A stretch of 17,801 nt of DNA from an uncultured Hungatella sp. (GTDB lineage: Bacteria; Bacillota; Clostridia; Lachnospirales; Lachnospiraceae): assembly GCA_910586845.1 (NCBI GenBank), contig CAJUJV010000007.1, positions 1-17,801 of the forward strand, in the 5' to 3' direction. Shown in pieces: positions 1-6,591 of the stretch (position 1 is its first letter; every line of letters begins with the position of its first letter). The notes beneath the pieces are model-generated. The model ran no database searches and was not told the origin of the DNA. It saw only the letters and a program-made list of their open reading frames with translations. The position numbers were made by a program, and so were the translations under genes.

Positions 1-9
1 CTTTTTCCC

Positions 10-36
10 TTTACTGGAGGTCCCCCCTCCAGTAAA
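10..36. repeat. Perfect 11-bp inverted repeat (TTTACTGGAGG) beyond the primase gene
   Basis: The arms lie at 10-20 and 26-36 and are separated by five bases (TCCCC). The 10-bp core TTACTGGAGG occurs a third time, in the orientation of the second arm, at 103-112 inside the 3' end of the primase gene. Neither strand has a T-run directly after the hairpin, so a plain terminator is unlikely. A protein-binding or replication site of the mobile element is possible but inferred. Confidence 0.6.
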
Positions 37-82
37 TAGAACCATTGAAAATACGGGGTTTTTCATTTACTCGTTGACTTTT

Positions 83-1930
83 TCACTGGCTGTAAGGGAG
101 GGCCTCCAGTAAGCTGATAAAATATTTCTTACTCTCCCCATATCCAATTGACCATGTTTTAATCTTTCTTTCGGTTCTCAGATCCGTTTTTGCATTTTTT
201 AATGCATTTTTAGTGATACCCATAGCCAGTGCCATCTCGTCCAGCTCCGACACCTCTTTTTCTCCATCTTTAAGGAAATCCAGTATAAAATTTTTTGCCT
301 CGTCTCTTTGTGGTTTCTGCCTGGTATTAAAGGATTCCTCTACTACAAAATCCCTGTCCCGTTTGGTGGTATGACCTTTAAAGACAACCTTTTCATCTTC
401 AATCGTAAACAATACGGTTTCCTCTAATGGCCCGTAATTTGATTTCTCATGGGTCAGATAACGGACTCCTGCCTCATTGGTATTCCCCAACATCAGCACG
501 CTTCTTGATATGTCCCATATATCAGCACTGTCAGCAATCCTTTTCCTCCCCCAGACCCCAGACTGCTTATTCGCGTGTTCTACAATCAGGAAACTTGTCC
601 CATATTTTTCACCATAGCCGATCAATGGTGCCAGGCAGCTCCTCATCGCGTTCCTGTCGCCCATTCTGATGTCCGGAGGCACAAATGCCTGAATTGGGTC
701 AAATACACACAGTGCCGGCCTATGGTAATCGAGTAACCGCTCCAAATAAGGGCTGTTAAATTTCACATCCTGGAAACGATCATCAGCCACATCAATTGAG
801 AGAATATTTGCCAGATTGGCCCCATTCTTACGCAACCGTCTTTTCAGGGTGTACTCATAGGAATCTTCTGCCGAAAAGAACATGACCTTCTCAGGCTTCC
901 TCTTTGCCCAGTCTTCAGGGGTGTAGTACTCCAAAAAACTTCCGCCCCCGCTGCTCACCGCCGCCGCGATGGCACACCACACAGTTGTCTTGCCAGAGCC
1001 GCCATCACCAGCCAGGGACGTGATCTGATACCTTGGTGCGTAACCAGGAATCAGCCATTCCGGCTGCTTTTCCTCTACCTTATCCATAACCGCCATGTCC
1101 AGGCTGTTATTCCTGCCCCTCTGAAAGCTTCCTGTTTCTGAGTTAAACCGCGCCTTATATGGTCGTTCCTCCCTCCAGCCCCGATAGACAGCCGGAAATA
1201 TCTGTCTCTCCAGTTCACGATCCGTAAGAGGGGGATAACAGCGCTTTTCGTTCTCTGTCCTGACTGCCGCGAGTATCGCTTCGTCAGAGAGTCCTTTTGA
1301 TTTCAGGGAACCGATCAGCTTTATCATCGCGTCTGTCCGTTGCCCCTCCGGGATACTTAATTCTAATTGAAGACCTCTTGAACCGCCAAAAGAATCTGTC
1401 TGGCGGATAAAATCATACACGGTCTCATTGGCGGCGGCTATGGGCGGAGGGAAGGGGCAGAGCCATTCATAAGTGTTTCCATTGGGGTGTACGCTGGGAG
1501 GGGCCACGATGTAGCCGCCTTCCCCTCTCACATCCACGCCTGAGAGAAGATTGCTCCGGTTCCCTCCCCTGCCGTAATACAGCATATGTATGCCGCCCCT
1601 GCCGGTCTTTACCATGGCCGTTCTTGGAAAATCCGTCTTTCTCTGCGCCAGCCACTTCCTGACCTCCTCCGGCCCGTGCTTATTATTCTTATCGTCCTCG
1701 TCCAGATCCAGAACCAGAAGGCCTCTTGAAGCAGCTCCCGTGGCAATCCCGATGTTGTAAAGGGGGGTGCTGTCCCACCAGGTGTTGATCTGCTGAAGAT
1801 CAGTTGTTGCGCTTTTAAATCCGTTCGACGTAGCCGGGGCTTTGCTGCGCGGTTTCAGGGGAAACACCGCAAAGCCTAGAGTGGCGTATTTTATGGCCCA
1901 TTGTTTCATAACATTGTTTTCCAAGCTCAT
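83..1930 (-). CDS. Bifunctional primase-polymerase / RecA-like helicase of a mobile element
   Basis: A 615-residue replication protein of a type common on integrative elements, plasmids and phage satellites. The N-terminal third looks like a primase-polymerase domain: an opening WAIKYATLGFAVFPLKP motif, the acidic LDLDED motif near residues 73-78, a GRGGIHMLYY segment near 110-119 and a GGYIVAPPSVHPNG segment near 138-151. A PriCT-like helical region follows (about 190-255). Next comes a RecA-like ATPase with Walker A GDGGSGKTT near 312-320 and a Walker B-like strand ending VFDPIQ. The C-terminus (about 550-600) resembles a winged helix. The start is supported by GGGAGAAG just upstream and by an ATGA overlap with the excisionase-like gene, so the two are probably co-translated. 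The likely role is priming and unwinding the element's own DNA. The rest of the element, probably including an integrase, would lie left of the window. Confidence 0.88.
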   Translation of the reverse strand: MSLENNVMKQWAIKYATLGFAVFPLKPRSKAPATSNGFKSATTDLQQINTWWDSTPLYNIGIATGAASRGLLVLDLDEDDKNNKHGPEEVRKWLAQRKTDFPRTAMVKTGRGGIHMLYYGRGGNRSNLLSGVDVRGEGGYIVAPPSVHPNGNTYEWLCPFPPPIAAANETVYDFIRQTDSFGGSRGLQLELSIPEGQRTDAMIKLIGSLKSKGLSDEAILAAVRTENEKRCYPPLTDRELERQIFPAVYRGWREERPYKARFNSETGSFQRGRNNSLDMAVMDKVEEKQPEWLIPGYAPRYQITSLAGDGGSGKTTVWCAIAAAVSSGGGSFLEYYTPEDWAKRKPEKVMFFSAEDSYEYTLKRRLRKNGANLANILSIDVADDRFQDVKFNSPYLERLLDYHRPALCVFDPIQAFVPPDIRMGDRNAMRSCLAPLIGYGEKYGTSFLIVEHANKQSGVWGRKRIADSADIWDISRSVLMLGNTNEAGVRYLTHEKSNYGPLEETVLFTIEDEKVVFKGHTTKRDRDFVVEESFNTRQKPQRDEAKNFILDFLKDGEKEVSELDEMALAMGITKNALKNAKTDLRTERKIKTWSIGYGESKKYFISLLEALPYSQ

Positions 1931-2133
1931 TCTTCTCCCGCCAACGTATCCAGATACCTGTCAACCTTCGGGAAGTCAATCAGGTAATTCTTCCCGATCC
2001 GCACCACAGCGCCTGCCTGGCTGGCAATCTGCCTCATGGTGTTCCTGCCTACTCCATACCTGGCACAGGCCTGATCTACCCTCCCGGTCTTTACCTCAAT
2101 TCCCATATTGCTTCTCTCTAATCTGCCGTTCAT
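1927..2133 (-). CDS. Excisionase-like helix-turn-helix protein
   Basis: A 68-residue protein with a MerR/Xis-type DNA-binding domain. Residues RVDQACARYGVGRNTMRQIASQ form the helix-turn-helix, followed by a short wing (AVVRIGKNYLIDFPKVDRYL) typical of excisionase-family proteins. The ATG at 2133 is chosen because GGAGGTG lies six bases upstream; a longer reading frame to 2184 lacks a comparable site. The stop codon overlaps the primase start (ATGA), so both genes form one operon. In related elements such proteins bend DNA to favour excision or act as small regulators, which fits the repeat-rich DNA upstream. Which of these roles applies cannot be told from sequence alone. Confidence 0.8.
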   Translation of the reverse strand: MNGRLERSNMGIEVKTGRVDQACARYGVGRNTMRQIASQAGAVVRIGKNYLIDFPKVDRYLDTLAGEE

Positions 2134-2180
2134 TAAGACACCTCCATAAAATTTGTCGTGTTTTATAGTTGCATAATTCG

Positions 2181-2205
2181 TCACATGTGATTTAAAGATA
2201 TTATA
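2181..2205 (-). promoter_or_regulatory. Promoter of the excisionase-primase operon with palindromic site
   Basis: On the minus strand a perfect -10 box (TATAAT, 2200-2205) is preceded by TGC, making an extended -10; no good -35 is visible. Directly downstream, around the expected transcription start, is a perfect 10-bp palindrome (TCACATGTGA, 2181-2190) that could be an operator. The promoter is seen in the sequence; the operator role is inferred. Confidence 0.55.
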
Positions 2206-2260
2206 GCAAATTTTGATTTTCTGTTTTGATAAGGGGGTTTTAGATATATTTTATAAACGA

Positions 2261-2300
2261 TAGATTAAAGTAGACTAAAGTGGATTGAAGTAAACTAAAG
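2261..2300. repeat. Four 10-bp tandem repeats, iteron-like
   Basis: Four consecutive units, each exactly 10 bp, follow the pattern T(A/G)(A/G)A(C/T)T(A/G)AAG: 2261-2270, 2271-2280, 2281-2290 and 2291-2300. A 10-bp period puts every unit on the same face of the helix, as expected for an array bound by one protein. They lie in very AT-rich DNA about 55 bp upstream of the excisionase-primase promoter. Candidate roles are replication-origin iterons or excisionase/integrase arm sites. Confidence 0.7.
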
Positions 2301-2425
2301 TATTAGGCTTTTATCGGCACTATATGAAAAAAGAAAATTTTTCATCAATTTTATTACATATATATAAAATTTATAAACGCTATATAAATTTCATACCAAT
2401 TAAAACATTAGAGGGTTTTCTGTTG

Positions 2426-2670
2426 TATCTTTTTAAAGCACAGAGACAGACAAAAGGCCCCAGACAATCCCTAGGAGCTTCAGCCGTTGCTGTATTCTAA
2501 TAGCGATAAGAACTTTTTTAAAGTCCCCGCCGATCGCATAAATCAAGATTCCTGATCTCCAGGTATTGTGTTGTGTCTCTGTACCTTTTTCTGTACCTTT
2601 TCAAAGTACAGAGACAAACAACAACAAACAAAAGGTTCCCAGGAAATCCCTGAGAACCTTGATTTTCAGT
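2426..2670. repeat. Diverged direct repeat, possible attachment-site debris
   Basis: The stretches starting near 2426 and 2593 share the order TTTT-AAAG-ACAGAGACA-ACAAAAGG-CCCAG-AATCCCT, with scattered substitutions and a short insertion in the second copy. The second copy contains the complete terminator hairpin at 2632-2660, while the first has a decayed version. The second is also flanked by the inverted repeat TGTCTCTGTAC / GTACAGAGACA (2574-2584, 2606-2616), a layout reminiscent of tyrosine-recombinase core sites. That an element inserted next to this terminator is inferred. Confidence 0.45.
2620..2662 (-). terminator. Intrinsic terminator of the thi-tatD operon
   Basis: Read on the minus strand, a hairpin with arms AAGGTTCTCAGG and CCTGGGAACCTT (one wobble pair, short ATTT-type loop) is followed directly by TTTTGTTTGTTGTTG. 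Orientation and position, about 70 bp after the TatD stop codon, fit the end of the thiamine operon. Confidence 0.75.
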
Positions 2671-2729
2671 CCTGCATAAACAGTAAAGAACACAGATAAA
2701 ACCGACATCATTCTAACAAGAGATGAGTG

Positions 2730-3617
2730 CTAAAAAATTGTGAAGTATTTATGAATTATCCGGAAATCATGAAGCTGCAGGAATCCCAGAATCAGATTAT
2801 CCCGGAACTGCCTTCCGGCCATCTCAGGGCGGATCCCTCTCAGACCTGCCACGGTCTTAAGGGTATGGGCAAGACTTAGAGATACCCGGTTCTCCGTATT
2901 CACTCCGGACTGTCCCGTCTCCATCTCTATGTCTCTGCCGAAACCGGACAGGTCCTTTTCCCATGGGCCCCTGCTGTCCAAAAGGCCTCTCTGCCTCTGA
3001 TCAAAATACTTTCTTCCCTCTTCCATGGCCCACCGGACCGCCGCCAGGCCGTCGGTCTCCACCAGGAGTCTGTCCAGGGGAACCACCCCGGCCACTTTCT
3101 GCACTGCCGGATTCCACCACACGTCAGGCCCCACAGAAAACCAGCAGTCCAGATCCAGATATTCCTCCAGATAATCCTCACAGGAATACCAGTGAACCAG
3201 ATAGCGGTTGGGATACTGCCGGATAATGGAAGCCACTTGCTTCTCCTGGCCTTTGGTGTGGAGGATCACCGGTTTGCCGGCTTTTTCCGCCAGCTCCAGC
3301 TGCTGCCGGAATTTCTCCTCCTGGATCTTTAAGGGGACCTGACACCAGACACTATCCATACCGATCTCTCCTACTGCCGGGCACCGGAGAATCCAGGGCT
3401 CCAGATCTTTCAGCTCATATCTGTCCGCATGCCACGGATGGATCCCGCAGGCGGGTATGAGACAGGTTTCGCTTCCGAACTTCCCGCACTGCCGGAACAG
3501 TCTCTCCGCCTCATCCGGATCCGAAGCGCACAGGAGGCTGACGATCCTCTCTTTCTGTCTCTCCTGCTGCTCCGCCTTATCCCCCATATGTCCGTGAGCA
3601 TCACTTAATATCCACAT
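2730..3617 (-). CDS. TatD family metal-dependent hydrolase
   Basis: About 295 residues with the TatD/amidohydrolase metal-site pattern: the N-terminal DAHGH (HxH) motif, GEIGMD supplying the glutamate, VILHTKGQ and YLVHWYSC supplying two histidines, and LLVETDG supplying the final aspartate. Family members are 3'-5' DNases or related phosphoesterases, usually near 260 residues; this one has an extra C-terminal stretch. The start at 3617 puts the HxH motif close to the N-terminus as usual and overlaps the end of the ATPase gene by 17 bp. An alternative ATG at 3635 has GGAGAGAG upstream and would add six residues. As the last gene of a TPP-riboswitch operon, it is probably made when thiamine is short. 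Whether it has a thiamine-related substrate or merely travels with the operon is unknown. Confidence 0.85.
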   Translation of the reverse strand: MWILSDAHGHMGDKAEQQERQKERIVSLLCASDPDEAERLFRQCGKFGSETCLIPACGIHPWHADRYELKDLEPWILRCPAVGEIGMDSVWCQVPLKIQEEKFRQQLELAEKAGKPVILHTKGQEKQVASIIRQYPNRYLVHWYSCEDYLEEYLDLDCWFSVGPDVWWNPAVQKVAGVVPLDRLLVETDGLAAVRWAMEEGRKYFDQRQRGLLDSRGPWEKDLSGFGRDIEMETGQSGVNTENRVSLSLAHTLKTVAGLRGIRPEMAGRQFRDNLILGFLQLHDFRIIHKYFTIF

Positions 3618-4341
3618 GGTCCATGATCCTTTCATAGATCTCTCTCCGCAGATCCCCCTGGCCGTAGAGCCACTGCCGGTCTCTCTGTTTCTCATCTATG
3701 ACGATCTCACCCGTGATCCGGGCCGGACAATGATTAAGGATCAGGATCCGGTCAGACAGATAGATGGCTTCGTCCATGTCATGGGTCACCAGGACCACGG
3801 TCCAATTCAGCTTTTTCCGCATATCCAGGAGCCAGTCCTGCATCTCCCCTCTGGTTATGACATCCAGAGCCCCAAAGGGTTCATCCAGAAGAAAGATGTC
3901 AGCCCTGCACAGGGCCGTTCTGAGAAAAGCCGCTCTCTGGCGCATCCCTCCCGACAGCCTGGACGGATAGCAGTCTTCATATCCGGCCAGTCCGAACTCG
4001 GCCAGATGGGCCGCTGCCTCCCGGCGCATGTCTTTCAATGAGCCGTGGATCCGGCCGTAAAGACATACATTGTCCAGAACCGTCTTCCAGGGAAAGAGAA
4101 GATCATTCTGAGGCATGTAGGCAAACCGGCCGGAACTTCCTTCCGTCCTCTGTCCGTCTATCAGGATCTCCCCCTTTTCCGGCCTCACCACTCCGGTCAG
4201 CAGCTTCAGGATAGTGGATTTGCCCCTTCCCGAAGGTCCCAGGATACTCACAAACTCCCCTTCTTCCACCCGGAATTCCAGGTCTTTCAGTATTGTCTTC
4301 TGCCCGTAGGCAAATGTCAGTTCTCTCACTTCAAGCTTCAT
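3601..4341 (-). CDS. thiZ: ABC transporter ATP-binding protein (thiamine precursor uptake, ThiZ-like)
   Basis: A 246-residue ATPase subunit with every expected motif: Walker A GPSGRGKST (35-43), Q-loop Q78, signature LSGGM (129-133), Walker B IFLLDE (149-154), D-loop GALD and H-loop histidine H187. The arginine in Walker A is uncommon but should not block nucleotide binding. It belongs to the nitrate/sulfonate/taurine-type ATPase group that includes ThiZ. Its start has GGAGG eight bases upstream, and it lies 39 bp after the binding-protein gene. It would energise the adjacent permease on the cytoplasmic side of the membrane. The substrate (a hydroxymethylpyrimidine or formylaminopyrimidine type precursor) is inferred from the riboswitch and the ThiY-like partner. 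Confidence 0.88.
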   Translation of the reverse strand: MKLEVRELTFAYGQKTILKDLEFRVEEGEFVSILGPSGRGKSTILKLLTGVVRPEKGEILIDGQRTEGSSGRFAYMPQNDLLFPWKTVLDNVCLYGRIHGSLKDMRREAAAHLAEFGLAGYEDCYPSRLSGGMRQRAAFLRTALCRADIFLLDEPFGALDVITRGEMQDWLLDMRKKLNWTVVLVTHDMDEAIYLSDRILILNHCPARITGEIVIDEKQRDRQWLYGQGDLRREIYERIMDHVDIK

Positions 4342-4380
4342 GTCCAGCCCTCCGGATCTCTACAGGTTCCGCCTCACAGG

Positions 4381-5496
4381 TCAGGGCAGAAATTCGTTGG
4401 TAAAACACTGCTGTGCCTCCACGGTCCTGCCGATCACTCCGTACTCTGCCATAAATTCCGTATAATTATCCCACACCTGAGCCTTCATCACTCCCCACCG
4501 GTCCGTGTCTTCCATATATTTGGAAGCCAGATACTCCTGGGACATGGTGAGCAGCTCCAGAGAATAGTCGGGCGCGTATCTGTGAAGGATCTGTGCGCTC
4601 TCTCCGGGATAGTCTATGGCATACTCATATCCCTTTGCCGTAGCAGCAAGAAATCTGCGCACCACGTCCGGTTTCTCTGCCAGAGTACGGTCAGATGCGA
4701 TGATCACAGGAGTGTAGTAATCCAGCCTCTCATCCAGATCTCTCACAGGAGTGTAACGGATGGGAAACTCATTGAGCCTGCATTTCATATTGTCCCATCC
4801 CTCAAAAAACCACATGATATCAGCTTTGTCCTTCAGCGCCTCAAATCCGGACCCGTCGGAGATCACCATGGTCAGTTTGGAGAAGTCTCCCTGATCCTGA
4901 GCCATGACCGCTTTCAGCACCGCCTCCTCCCCGGGACCTCCCCAGCCGGCGTAGACCTTTCCCTCAAAATCCCGGGGCGATTCAATCTCTTTACCCTCAT
5001 AGGTGGCGAATCCGGATGTGTTATGCTGGATAATGGCTGCTATGGCCTTGATGGGCAGCGGGTCTGCCGAGGTCAGGGCGATGGTCACATCCTCCTGATA
5101 GCTGATGCCGAAATCTCCTTTTCCCACTGCGATGAGAGTGGCCGTGGCCCCTTCTGTAGGTTCGATGATGCGGACCTGCAGTCCTTCTTCCTCATAATAT
5201 CCCTGATCCAGGGCCACATACATCCCCGTGTGGTTGGTGTTGGCCACGTAATCCAGGATCACCGTTACCTCTTCCAGGGCTCCGGTGCCTCCCCGGCTTT
5301 CCGATCCGTCACCGGTTTCCGTACCATTTTCCGCTCCGGATCCCCGGGTTCCTCCGTTTTCCATCCCTGCTGACTGCTCCTGCCCCTGGCCCTGAAGCCC
5401 GATATCCTCGCCTTGTCCCTGGCCGAAACAGCCTGACAGCACCAGCGCAGCTCCGATGAGTCCTGCGGCTCCGTTTCTTATAACATGTCTTTTCAT
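4381..5496 (-). CDS. thiY: ThiY-like substrate-binding lipoprotein (NMT1/THI5-like)
   Basis: A 371-residue extracytoplasmic solute-binding protein. A signal peptide ends in the lipobox LSGC with the lipidated cysteine at residue 23. A low-complexity Gly/Glu/Gln-rich tether runs to about residue 75. The binding domain opens with VTVILDYVANTNHTGMYVAL (78-96); the NTNHTG motif is characteristic of NMT1/THI5-like proteins that bind pyrimidine precursors of thiamine. Later segments such as YYTPVIIASD and the C-terminal helices fit the periplasmic-binding fold. The start is supported by GGAGGAG upstream. It lies 15 bp after the permease gene and would deliver substrate to that permease at the outer face of the membrane. 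Confidence 0.9.
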   Translation of the reverse strand: MKRHVIRNGAAGLIGAALVLSGCFGQGQGEDIGLQGQGQEQSAGMENGGTRGSGAENGTETGDGSESRGGTGALEEVTVILDYVANTNHTGMYVALDQGYYEEEGLQVRIIEPTEGATATLIAVGKGDFGISYQEDVTIALTSADPLPIKAIAAIIQHNTSGFATYEGKEIESPRDFEGKVYAGWGGPGEEAVLKAVMAQDQGDFSKLTMVISDGSGFEALKDKADIMWFFEGWDNMKCRLNEFPIRYTPVRDLDERLDYYTPVIIASDRTLAEKPDVVRRFLAATAKGYEYAIDYPGESAQILHRYAPDYSLELLTMSQEYLASKYMEDTDRWGVMKAQVWDNYTEFMAEYGVIGRTVEAQQCFTNEFLP

Positions 5497-5511
5497 TATC
5501 TTTCTCCTCCT

Positions 5512-6267
5512 TCACATCTTTCTTCTCATATAAGGAAACGCCAGATACTGATACAGTCTGATGAGTCCGTTCATAGCCAGGCTTAACAGAATGATCACTG
5601 CCACGCAGGCAAATACCCTGTCCAGCATATAGCTGTTCTTTACCCGGAGCAGATAATACCCCAGCCCCTGGGTGGCCCCGATCCATTCTCCGACCACGGC
5701 ACCGCTGATACTGTAGGTGGCCGCCACCTTAAGGCCCGACAGCAGAGACGGCACGGCCGCCGGGATTTTCACCAGCCTGTAGGCCTGAAACCGGCCCGCC
5801 CCGTAGGAACGCACCAGGTTCACATACTCTTCGTCTACCTGAGCCAGGCCGTCTGAAAAGCTGACAGCCACCGGAAAAAAGCACATGAGCACCACAGTCA
5901 GGATCTTGGGCCCGATGCCGAATCCCATATAGATGATGAGAATAGGCGCCATAACGATCATGGGTACGGTCTGGGTCACTACCAGGACAGGATAAAGCCC
6001 GCGGCGTACCAGAGGAAAACAGTCCATAAGAATCCCCAGGGCCGCTGCCAGCACCATGGAAACAGCCATACCGGCCAGAGCCTCCGCCACCGTGACTCCT
6101 CCGTGGAGAGACAGGACAGGAAGCTCCTTTGCCAGGGCTCTCAGGACCTGTAAAGGAGAGGGAAGAACATAGAGAGGAATGGAAAACAGTTCTACTGCAC
6201 CCTCCCAGACAAACAGCAGGATTCCGATCAGCAGTACAGGCGCAAGCCACGGAATATCTTTTTTCAT
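5512..6267 (-). CDS. thiX: ABC transporter permease (thiamine precursor uptake, ThiX-like)
   Basis: A 251-residue BPD-type inner-membrane permease with about six hydrophobic segments (roughly 10-29, 58-82, 95-118, 120-143, 170-195 and 218-240). The cytoplasmic EAA-type loop is visible at about 147-180 (YVNLVRSYGAGRFQAYRLV, then PSLLSGLK) and would contact the ATPase. AAGGAGATG lies six bases before the start. It is the first gene of the operon, just downstream of the TPP riboswitch and its terminator, with ThiY and ThiZ following, so it should be made only when thiamine pyrophosphate is low. Related permeases move nitrate, sulfonates or pyrimidines; thiamine precursor is chosen on context. 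Confidence 0.9.
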   Translation of the reverse strand: MKKDIPWLAPVLLIGILLFVWEGAVELFSIPLYVLPSPLQVLRALAKELPVLSLHGGVTVAEALAGMAVSMVLAAALGILMDCFPLVRRGLYPVLVVTQTVPMIVMAPILIIYMGFGIGPKILTVVLMCFFPVAVSFSDGLAQVDEEYVNLVRSYGAGRFQAYRLVKIPAAVPSLLSGLKVAATYSISGAVVGEWIGATQGLGYYLLRVKNSYMLDRVFACVAVIILLSLAMNGLIRLYQYLAFPYMRRKM

Positions 6268-6371
6268 AAGTCATCTCCTTTTTTATAGAGGGGAGGAAGG
6301 TTGGGAAAGTGTGGGATCGGCGGGGCGGGACCGCTTTGGCGGTAATACTCCTTTCGGAGGCCTGCGCACAT
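6264..6371 (-). other. Possible 35-codon leader reading frame coupled to the permease gene
   Basis: A short frame begins with ATG in the repeat element (first residues MCAGLRKEYYR) and ends in a TGA that overlaps the permease start as ATGA. No clear ribosome binding site is visible and the peptide resembles nothing recognised, so translation is doubtful. It is listed because the matching frame is also open in the second repeat copy, upstream of the dehydratase gene. Confidence 0.2.
6338..6368 (-). repeat. Dispersed leader repeat, copy 1
   Basis: A 31-bp stretch matching 10753-10783 at 28 of 31 positions. On the minus strand it runs from TGCGCAG through CGAAAGGAGTATTACCGCC. It directly follows the U-run of the riboswitch-controlled terminator. 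It is unlike any motif of the riboswitch and its function is unknown. Confidence 0.7.
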
Positions 6372-6404
6372 AGAAAATGACCGCACGGATAACGGCGGTC
6401 ATAA
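6372..6404 (-). terminator. Riboswitch expression-platform terminator
   Basis: On the minus strand an 8-bp perfect stem (ATGACCGC / GCGGTCAT, at 6395-6402 and 6377-6384) with a 10-base loop is followed by TTTTCT. It lies just downstream of the TPP aptamer and before the permease gene, where a transcription-attenuation hairpin is expected. Confidence 0.75.
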
Positions 6405-6412
6405 AAAGATTC

Positions 6413-6506
6413 TCTATAAATCCCTACGTTGGCATTATCCAAATCAGGTTATGGGTCGAAATTCTGGATTTCCTCTCAGCCTGGCACACAAGCTCCCCTT
6501 TATTTT
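6413..6506 (-). ncRNA. TPP riboswitch (THI element)
   Basis: The minus strand carries the conserved THI-box blocks in order: GGGGAGC, then GGCTGAGAGG, then GACCC with ACCTGATTTGGATAATGCC, and finally AACGTAGGGA. The GGG of the first block can pair with the CCC of GACCC (P2), and an AT-rich P1 closes the aptamer. When thiamine pyrophosphate binds, the terminator just downstream should form and stop transcription of the thiXYZ-tatD operon. The aptamer identification is firm; exact ends are approximate. Confidence 0.95.
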
Positions 6507-6511
6507 TTTAA

Positions 6512-6540
6512 ATCCTATCACAAAATGAAATGAAATGCAA
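6512..6540 (-). promoter_or_regulatory. Probable promoter of the thi operon
   Basis: On the minus strand TTGCAT (6535-6540) and TAGGAT (6512-6517) are separated by 17 bp, and a TGA precedes the -10, giving an extended -10. The boxes are only fair matches, but spacing and position, a few bases before the riboswitch, fit. Confidence 0.5.
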
Positions 6541-6570
6541 GGATCTTTTTTAAAACAATCCGATGGCATA

Positions 6571-6590
6571 CCGGCCGCATATGCTGCCGG
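6571..6590 (-). terminator. Hairpin after the GH31 gene, possible weak terminator
   Basis: On the minus strand CCGGC and GCCGG flank an inner GCATATGC, forming a GC-rich hairpin immediately after the GH31 stop codon. The nearest T-rich stretch starts more than ten bases later, so it is not a classical intrinsic terminator. Confidence 0.3.
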
Positions 6591-6591
6591 G

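Larger units (their letters stand above)
2134..2729. other. Gene-free mobile-element/chromosome boundary region
   Basis: About 600 bp without a credible gene. The part at 2190-2420 is strikingly AT-rich compared with the chromosome to the right. It contains the excisionase-operon promoter, the 10-bp tandem repeats, TTATAAACG at 2251-2259 and again exactly 120 bp later at 2371-2379, and a perfect 9-bp inverted repeat (2367-2375 and 2383-2391). The right half holds a diverged direct repeat (about 2426-2482 and 2593-2670), an 11-bp inverted repeat (2574-2584 and 2606-2616) and the terminator of the thiamine operon. The element boundary probably falls here. Confidence 0.6.

Noticed and set aside
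2190..2420. CRISPR-like array in the AT-rich region
   Set aside because: The repeats are 10-bp contiguous units with no spacers, and no cas gene is nearby.
4045..5373. Long plus-strand reading frame of 442 codons
   Set aside because: It lies antisense to the ThiY-type lipoprotein and ATPase genes, has no recognisable domain, and no convincing ribosome binding site.
5729..6442. Minus-strand frame of 237 codons overlapping the permease gene and the riboswitch
   Set aside because: It runs through the riboswitch and an alternative frame of the permease; the composition is that of a shifted frame.
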